In this document: one piece after another, positions 58,887 to 64,000 of the stretch | How the letters are laid out: each line of letters starts with the position of its first letter | Position numbering within the stretch: position 1 is the first letter of the stretch | DNA from: Spelaeicoccus albus | Lineage (GTDB): Bacteria; Actinomycetota; Actinomycetes; Actinomycetales; Brevibacteriaceae | Direction of reading: 5' to 3' | DNA length: 64,000 bases | NCBI RefSeq assembly: GCF_013409065.1 | Contig: NZ_JACBZP010000001.1 | Coordinates: 496,001 to 560,000 of the forward strand | The notes under the pieces: model-generated | Databases searched by the model: none | Told to the model about the DNA's origin: nothing | The model's input: only the letters and a program-made list of their open reading frames with translations | Translations under genes and position numbers: made by a program

Positions 58887-61640
58887 TTATTCGGTGATGC
58901 GGACTGTGTCAGAGGTGGAATTGCCGGTCGAATTGCCGGTGGAACTGCGCCGACAGATCAAATGCGCCACGAACGCCGTCCAGCCGGTTTGATGCGAGGC
59001 GCCGAGTCCCTCCCCGGTGTCGCCGTGGAAATATTCGCTGAACGTCGGATGGGCCGTCCACAGCTCGCCGCTGCCGTGGTCGCGCGGTGTTCCCGGACGA
59101 CGTCCGTCGGCTCCGGGTCGGAACAAGCCGATGAGTCGTTCGTCGAGATCGCGTGCGGCCCGCGCCGAGACCGAGTGAGCGCCGGCAGCGCTGTACGTGT
59201 GCAGCGCGTCGGCAAGCAGCACGTTGACGGGGAACCACACGGGCCCGCGCCAGTTCGAATTGCCGCCGAACAGCGCCGTGTCGGACTCGCCCGGGTTGTA
59301 GCGGATGCTGAGCGGTTCGCCGCCGACGTCAGCCGTGTACGGGTCCACGTATGCGGCCGACAGCGCGCGCACGCCATAGGGCGACAAGAACTCCGATTCG
59401 TCGAACATCCACCCGAGCACGGCGCGCAGTTTGGCGTCGTCCAACAGAGAGAACGTGATGGTGTCGGATTGTTCGCTGACCAATTCCCGTGTTGCCTCCG
59501 GCCGGCGCCGGCGCAGGTAGTCGAGTCTGCCGGCCAGCTCGGTCAACCCGTTGAATTCCTCCTTGTCGAAGCTTGCCACGGCCACGAGGGGCAAGAGCCC
59601 GACCATCGATCGCACGCGGAGCCGCTGGAAACTGCCGTCCTGCTTGACCAGCACGTCGTAAAAGAACTGATCGCCGTCGTCCCATAGCGAGACCGCGTGC
59701 GAGCCGAAGTTGTTCATGGCCGCGGCGATGTCGAAGAAGTGCCGCTGGAATTTCACGGCGATGTCCTGCCATGCCGGGTCCTTTCGGGCCAGCTCGACGG
59801 CGATCTGCATCATCCCGAGGCAATAGAACGCCATCCAGCTCGTCGCGTCGGACTGCTCGAGCCGCGCTCCCCCGGGAGGCGGCGCCGACCGGTTGAACAG
59901 CCCGATGTTGTCCATCCCCAGGAATCCGCCCTCGAACAGGTTCGATCCGTCGGCGTCCTCACGACTGACCCACCACGAGAAGTTGAGAAGTAATTTGCCG
60001 ATGACGCGGATCAGGAATCCGGTGTCGCGCTTGCCGTCGAGGCAATACACCTTCCAGGCGGCCCACGCGTGCACTGGCGGATTCACGTCACCGAACGCCC
60101 ATTCATACGCCGGCAGTTGACCGTTGGGGTGCATTGCCCATTCGCGGCACAGGAGCAACAGCTGCTCTTTGGCGAACTCCGGGTCGATCTCGGCAAGCGT
60201 CACACAGTGGAATGCCAGATCCCAGGCCGCGAACCACGGATACTCCCACGCGTCCGGCATCGAGATGACGTCGGCCAGGTCGAGATGGCGCCAGCGGACA
60301 TTCCGGCCGGGCGGCTTCGTGGATTGGCGGGACGGCGGCGGCGCGGGCTGTCCGGGGTCGCCGTCGAGCCACCGCTTCACCGAGTACGTGTACAGCTGCT
60401 TGCCCCACAGCAGGCCGGCAAAGGCGCGGCGCGCCACGAGCGTGTCGTTCGGGGATGTCTGCGGCGGGATGACGCATTCGTAGAATTCATCGGCTTCGCG
60501 CGCCCGTTCCCTGCGGATCCCGTCGAATTCGATGCCGAACGGTGTGCCGGCCTCTCGGCTCCCCGTGGCGCTCGTCGCCGATTCGGCGCGGAGCCGGAGG
60601 CGTACCGTGACGGTGTCACCGGGCTCGACCGCGTCGAACACGTAGTGAAATGCCGCCTTGGTGCCCGTGCCGTGCGGATTGAGCATTGAGTCGTCTCCCT
60701 CGACGACCGCCTTGTTGACGGCGTCCTTGGGATACGGCGATCGATTCGCCGCGGAGCCGAAGATCGCCACGGCGTTTGTCTCGTTGTCGCAGACGAGCGC
60801 TGCAGGCGTTCCCTCCGCACTCAGCACGTATGCGCCAAGCTCGTCGTGGCGCGCTCGAAACGCACTGACGCCGTCCGATCCCGGCAGGATGCTCACCTCG
60901 GGCTTGGCCGGGCTCTCCGAATTCTCGTCGCGCCCCGAATCGCCCCATGCCCACGTGTTGCGGAACCACAAGTGCGGAATCAGATGGAGCGGCGCCGTAT
61001 CCGGGCCGCGGTTCGTGGCCGAGATAGTGATCAGGATGTCGTCCGGCGCGGCCTTGGCGTACGTGAGCCGCACGTCGAAGAATCGATCGTCGTCGAGTAT
61101 GCCGGTGTCGGACAGCTCGAATTCGCGCTGAGTGCGGGTGCGGCGTGCGTTTTCGGCGATCAGTTCCCGGTACGGATATGCCGCCTGCGGATAGCGGTAG
61201 AGCCAGTCGGCCCACGAATGCGTCGGCGTCGCGTCGACCGGCCACCAATACTCTTTGACGTCTTCGCCGTGGTTGCCCTGTCCGCCCGTGACGCCGAACT
61301 GCCGTTCCTTGATGCGATCGTCGTTGCCGTTCCACACGGCCAGCGCGAAGTTCAACGTTCCGGTGATATCGCAAATACCGCCGAGCCCGTCTTCGCCCCA
61401 CCGGTACGCTCGCGCGTGCGATTGGTCGAACGGAAAGTAAGTCCAGGCGTTGCCGTCGGCGGAATAGTCCTCGCGAACCGTACCCCACTGGCGGGCCGAG
61501 ACGTACGGTCCCCACCGGCGCCACGCGGCCACCTCGTCCGGCGACGCGGCAAGGCGCGCATGTTCGGCGGTGGGCGGACCATCGGATGCAAGGTCGGCTT
61601 CGGGTGCAAACTCGCTGCCGGCCTCCGCATTCACGTCCAT
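58887..61640 (-). CDS. GH63-type glucosidase (MGH1-like domain)
   Basis: A 917-residue cytoplasmic protein (no signal peptide). It opens with WRRWGPYVSARQWGTVREDY, then NAWTYFPFDQSHARAYRWGE, and later contains PDAWEYPWFAAWDLAFHCVT and NSNWRGPVWFPVNVLLADAL, typical of the large bacterial glucosidase family with an (alpha/alpha)6 barrel in clan GH-G (GH63/MGH1-like). Acidic catalytic residues should lie in AWDLAFH and near ELWTAHPTFSEYFHGDTGEG. Related enzymes hydrolyse mannosyl- or glucosylglycerate or alpha-glucosides. First gene of a two-gene unit with an SDR. Confidence 0.82.
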   Translation of the reverse strand: MDVNAEAGSEFAPEADLASDGPPTAEHARLAASPDEVAAWRRWGPYVSARQWGTVREDYSADGNAWTYFPFDQSHARAYRWGEDGLGGICDITGTLNFALAVWNGNDDRIKERQFGVTGGQGNHGEDVKEYWWPVDATPTHSWADWLYRYPQAAYPYRELIAENARRTRTQREFELSDTGILDDDRFFDVRLTYAKAAPDDILITISATNRGPDTAPLHLIPHLWFRNTWAWGDSGRDENSESPAKPEVSILPGSDGVSAFRARHDELGAYVLSAEGTPAALVCDNETNAVAIFGSAANRSPYPKDAVNKAVVEGDDSMLNPHGTGTKAAFHYVFDAVEPGDTVTVRLRLRAESATSATGSREAGTPFGIEFDGIRRERAREADEFYECVIPPQTSPNDTLVARRAFAGLLWGKQLYTYSVKRWLDGDPGQPAPPPSRQSTKPPGRNVRWRHLDLADVISMPDAWEYPWFAAWDLAFHCVTLAEIDPEFAKEQLLLLCREWAMHPNGQLPAYEWAFGDVNPPVHAWAAWKVYCLDGKRDTGFLIRVIGKLLLNFSWWVSREDADGSNLFEGGFLGMDNIGLFNRSAPPPGGARLEQSDATSWMAFYCLGMMQIAVELARKDPAWQDIAVKFQRHFFDIAAAMNNFGSHAVSLWDDGDQFFYDVLVKQDGSFQRLRVRSMVGLLPLVAVASFDKEEFNGLTELAGRLDYLRRRRPEATRELVSEQSDTITFSLLDDAKLRAVLGWMFDESEFLSPYGVRALSAAYVDPYTADVGGEPLSIRYNPGESDTALFGGNSNWRGPVWFPVNVLLADALHTYSAAGAHSVSARAARDLDERLIGLFRPGADGRRPGTPRDHGSGELWTAHPTFSEYFHGDTGEGLGASHQTGWTAFVAHLICRRSSTGNSTGNSTSDTVRITE

Positions 61641-61760
61641 GCCAGAAGTGTGCCACTATCCGCCGGGAATCTCAGGTCGCATCCGCCCAACCACCCCTAG
61701 AACTGCTATGCTTCAACACCTTGCAGTACTAGGTATCGATCGACTACCCAAGGGGGACGG

Positions 61761-62123
61761 ATGCGCTTTGACAAGGACTTGGTCGCCGCGTCGGCCACGC
61801 CGCTCGTCTTGGGGATCCTCACCGAGGGCGACCTGCACGGCTACGCAATCCTGGGGCGCGTGGCCGAACTGTCCGGCGGGACGATGCAGTGGACCGACGG
61901 CATGCTCTACCCACTCCTGCACAGGCTTGAACGGTTCGACTACGTGACGTCGTCCTGGGGCGTCTCGGAGGTCGGACGCCGGTGCAAGCATTACTCCATC
62001 ACTGCCGCCGGCAGGGAAGCACTTGCCGAACGGCAACACCAATGGGCCGTCGTGGCCGAGGCTTTGCGCGCGGTGTGGCAAAACGGCCGAGTCCCGCCGG
62101 CCCGCGCGCACGGGTGGGCCTGA
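61761..62123 (+). CDS. PadR-family transcriptional regulator
   Basis: A 120-residue PadR winged-helix protein: LVLGILTEGDLHGYAILGRV, MQWTDGMLYPLLHRLERFDY and CKHYSITAAGREAL are the family landmarks. GGGGGA precedes the ATG. Its TGA overlaps the ATG of the next gene (TGATG), the normal pairing of PadR with a permease-prefix-domain membrane protein, which it probably represses. A candidate -10 TATGCT lies about 50 bp upstream. Confidence 0.9.
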   Translation: MRFDKDLVAASATPLVLGILTEGDLHGYAILGRVAELSGGTMQWTDGMLYPLLHRLERFDYVTSSWGVSEVGRRCKHYSITAAGREALAERQHQWAVVAEALRAVWQNGRVPPARAHGWA

Positions 62124-63472
62124 TGACGCTGCCGACAGAGACGGAGACGCAGATTGCCCGATGGCGCGGGTACGTCCAGCGACGGCAGGCCATTTCCGTC
62201 GACGACGTCGATGAACTCGAAGACCATTTGCGCCACCAGATCGCCGATCTGACCTCTTCCGGTCTCGACGACGAGGAGTCGTTCCTCGTCGCCATCAAGC
62301 GCCTCGGCAATATGGACGCGATTTCGCGCGAATACGCCCGCGAGCATTCCGATCGGCTCTGGAAGCAGCTCGCCCTGGTCCCGGAAACGTCGGGGCCGGC
62401 CGGCAGCTCGGCGTGGCGCGAACCCGCCATCGTGCTGGGACTTGCCGCAGGGGCCGGCTTGGCGGTCAAGGCCGGATTGACATGGATGCCCGGCGCCGGC
62501 GTACCGGCGCGCAATTGCGGATTGCTCGTCTTTCCGTTCCTTACCGCATACTTCGCATGGAAGCGACGATTTAGCGCTCGCGTGGTGACCGCACTGCTCA
62601 TTGCCTTCGTCATTCTTGCCGTGGCCGTCAACGTCTATCCGTTCGTTCCGGCCGGTTCCACCGAATTGCTCGTCATCCTGCACGCACCGGTCGTGCTTTG
62701 GCTGCTGGCCGGAGTGGGCTATGTGGGCGGGCGCTGGCGCTCGGGCGGCCGGCGGATGGATTTCGTCCGTTTCACGGGCGAGCTGGCGATCTATTTCGTC
62801 CTGTTGGGTCTGGGCGGCGGCATCTTGATCGGACTGACCTCGGCGGTTCTGCAACTCGTGGGCGTCGATCTGGAACCGGTGATCGGGGGCTGGATTCTTC
62901 CGTTCGCCGCGCCGGGCGCTTTCATCGTCGCAGCATGGCTGGTCGAGGCCAAACAAAACGTCGTCGAGAATATCGCTCCAGTGCTCACGCGCGTCTTCAC
63001 CCCGCTGACGATCGTGATGCTTCTGACGCTCTTGGCGGTTCTCGCCGCCTCCGGGGGCCTCATCGAGGTCGACCGCGACCTGCTCATCCTCATGGATGCG
63101 ATCCTCATCCTCGTGCTAGCCCTGCTGCTCTACTCGATTTCCGCTCGTGATTCACTTTCGCGGGCCGGGTTCTTCGACGTCATGCAACTGATCCTCGTGG
63201 TCTTGGCCCTTGCCGTCGATGCCGTGATGCTGACGGCCATGCTCGCGCGCATCGCCGAGTTCGGCTTCAGCCCCAATAAGATCGCCGCCCTCGGCGTGAA
63301 TCTCTTGCTCCTCGTCCATCTGGCCGGGGCGGCCCGGCTTTCCGTCGGATTTGTGCGCAACCGGCGCCGGTTCACCGCACTGGAACGCTGGCAAACGCAG
63401 TATTTGCCGGTCTATGGCGTTTGGGCTGCCGCGGTCGTCGTGGCATTTCCGCCGCTCTTCGGCTTTGCCTGA
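62123..63472 (+). CDS. Membrane protein with permease-prefix domain
   Basis: A 449-residue protein. The soluble N-terminal 80 residues (RWRGYVQRRQAISVDDVDEL, EDHLRHQIADL, FLVAIKRLGNMDAISREYA) are a HAAS/permease-prefix domain; the remainder forms about ten membrane helices. The start is ATG 62123, sharing the A of the PadR stop. Such PadR-coupled membrane proteins are of unknown function; envelope-stress roles are suggested for some relatives. It ends inside a hairpin shared with the convergent GNAT gene. Confidence 0.82.
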   Translation: MTLPTETETQIARWRGYVQRRQAISVDDVDELEDHLRHQIADLTSSGLDDEESFLVAIKRLGNMDAISREYAREHSDRLWKQLALVPETSGPAGSSAWREPAIVLGLAAGAGLAVKAGLTWMPGAGVPARNCGLLVFPFLTAYFAWKRRFSARVVTALLIAFVILAVAVNVYPFVPAGSTELLVILHAPVVLWLLAGVGYVGGRWRSGGRRMDFVRFTGELAIYFVLLGLGGGILIGLTSAVLQLVGVDLEPVIGGWILPFAAPGAFIVAAWLVEAKQNVVENIAPVLTRVFTPLTIVMLLTLLAVLAASGGLIEVDRDLLILMDAILILVLALLLYSISARDSLSRAGFFDVMQLILVVLALAVDAVMLTAMLARIAEFGFSPNKIAALGVNLLLLVHLAGAARLSVGFVRNRRRFTALERWQTQYLPVYGVWAAAVVVAFPPLFGFA

Positions 63473-63489
63473 GCCGGAAGCCCGGCTCA
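63470..63489. terminator. Hairpin built from the two convergent stop codons
   Basis: TGAGCCGG (63470-63477) and CCGGCTCA (63482-63489) form an 8-bp perfect stem with a 4-nt loop; the outer bases are the TGA stops of both convergent genes. It may act as a compact bidirectional 3' end. No T-run. Confidence 0.5.
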
Positions 63490-64000
63490 GAACTCGATCG
63501 AGAATCTGCGCTCGCGGATGGTGAATCCGCGTTGTTCGTCGGCCTCTTCGAAGCCGTCGTCGCTCCACCCGTGATGCCGGTAGAACCCGATGGCGCGCTT
63601 ATTGCCGGCGGCCACCCAGAGGTAGGCACCGGTGAACCCGCGTGCCTTCAGCCCCTGCACGGCGCGGGCGAACAACGCCGATCCGTATCCGCTGCCCCAC
63701 GCATCGTGCGCAAAATTGATGGCGGCGATTTCGCCCGTGCCGGCCGGCACGTCGTCGCGCGGCTCTCCAAATACCACGAACCCGACGATCCGACCGTCCA
63801 GTTCGGCCACGAGAACCGTATTGCCGTCCGGTGGCAGCCCAAGGGTTCGCTGCCACCACTTGCCCCGCTCCTCGGCGTCCAGGCCGGCAAGAAATTCGGC
63901 GGGCATCAGGTCGGCGTACGCGTACTGCCACGCATCGACGTGCACGGCGCCGATCGCCGGCCCGTCGGCGGGCACGGGCTCGCGGATGATGAGGTCGCTC
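63487..64000 (-). CDS. GNAT-family N-acetyltransferase (5' end beyond the window)
   Basis: 171 codons are visible; the reading frame is open to the window edge and the residues there (SDLIIREPVPADGPAIGAVH) look like the normal beta-1 strand of a GNAT protein, so the true start is outside. Acetyl-CoA site: INFAHDAWGSGYGSALFARA, then LKARGFTGAYLWVAAGNKRA and GFYRHHGWSDDG. A GTG at 63975 is in frame but would cut the first strand. The substrate is unknown. Confidence 0.82.
   Translation of the reverse strand, partial: SDLIIREPVPADGPAIGAVHVDAWQYAYADLMPAEFLAGLDAEERGKWWQRTLGLPPDGNTVLVAELDGRIVGFVVFGEPRDDVPAGTGEIAAINFAHDAWGSGYGSALFARAVQGLKARGFTGAYLWVAAGNKRAIGFYRHHGWSDDGFEEADEQRGFTIRERRFSIEF

Noticed and set aside
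1-64000. CRISPR arrays, tRNA or rRNA genes, prophage or plasmid functions
   Set aside because: No regularly spaced repeats, no tRNA-like cloverleaf with CCA-side features, no rRNA segments, and no integrase, terminase or replication genes were seen.

Overview
The window is chromosomal DNA from a high-GC Gram-positive bacterium, most likely an actinomycete of the Micrococcales/Brevibacteriaceae type. This rests on the uniformly high G+C third-position use, the frequent GTG/TTG starts, the dnaK-grpE-dnaJ-hspR order with HspR (HAIR) operators, a DtxR/IdeR-type iron box, an LCP cell-wall protein, and many Tat or lipoprotein signal peptides. I see no phage, no insertion sequence, no CRISPR array, no rRNA and no tRNA. 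The genus is an inference; no search was possible.

Layout. 1-7.2 kb: housekeeping genes (start of class II aldolase fba, UMF1 transporter, sugar kinase, TrmH methyltransferase, an ABC exporter with a degenerate ATPase, DedA, pyrE). 7.2-12.7 kb: a translationally coupled three-gene N-demethylation cluster (flavoredoxin-type reductase, Rieske oxygenase, TMADH/DgcA-type flavoprotein) with a divergent LysR gene, probably for glycine betaine or proline betaine. 12.9-20.6 kb: SDR, exonuclease III, a Pro-rich membrane protein, NamA-type ene-reductase, clpB, LCP protein. 20.6-26 kb: iron-siderophore binding lipoprotein with an iron box, then hspR-dnaJ-grpE-dnaK with two HAIR operators. 26-30.7 kb: a LysR regulon (small ABM monooxygenase, Zn-alcohol dehydrogenase, MFS exporter, CMD protein) whose four promoter regions share one 15-bp operator pattern. 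30.7-40.2 kb: GH3 enzyme, DUF4232 lipoprotein, a two-component system, and an arsenic operon (arsR divergent from acr3) whose second gene is an ArsO-type flavoprotein fused to a complete rifampin ADP-ribosyltransferase (Arr) module; then a quinone reductase, a DUF1232 protein and an orphan ChrB-like protein. 40.4-45.5 kb: a Cys-rich unknown, a solitary ectoine hydroxylase (ectD), an aldo/keto reductase, a cytidine deaminase-ASCH fusion, TauE/SafE plus Rrf2. 45.6-48.9 kb: glutamate-type ABC uptake operon gluABCD, bracketed by inverted copies of a palindromic element. 49-58 kb: APC permease, PrmC-like methyltransferase, apt, hydrolase, SDR, SRPBCC protein, methionine uptake metQNI. 58-64 kb: SDR plus GH63-type glucosidase, PadR plus membrane protein, start-truncated GNAT.

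The main themes are stress and compatible-solute handling (chaperones under HspR, betaine demethylation, ectoine hydroxylation), metal and drug resistance, and nutrient uptake. The most unusual items are the ArsO-Arr fusion in an arsenic operon, the deaminase-ASCH fusion that could take N4-acetylcytidine to uridine in one polypeptide, and several families of intergenic palindromes that all sit at gene 3' ends.
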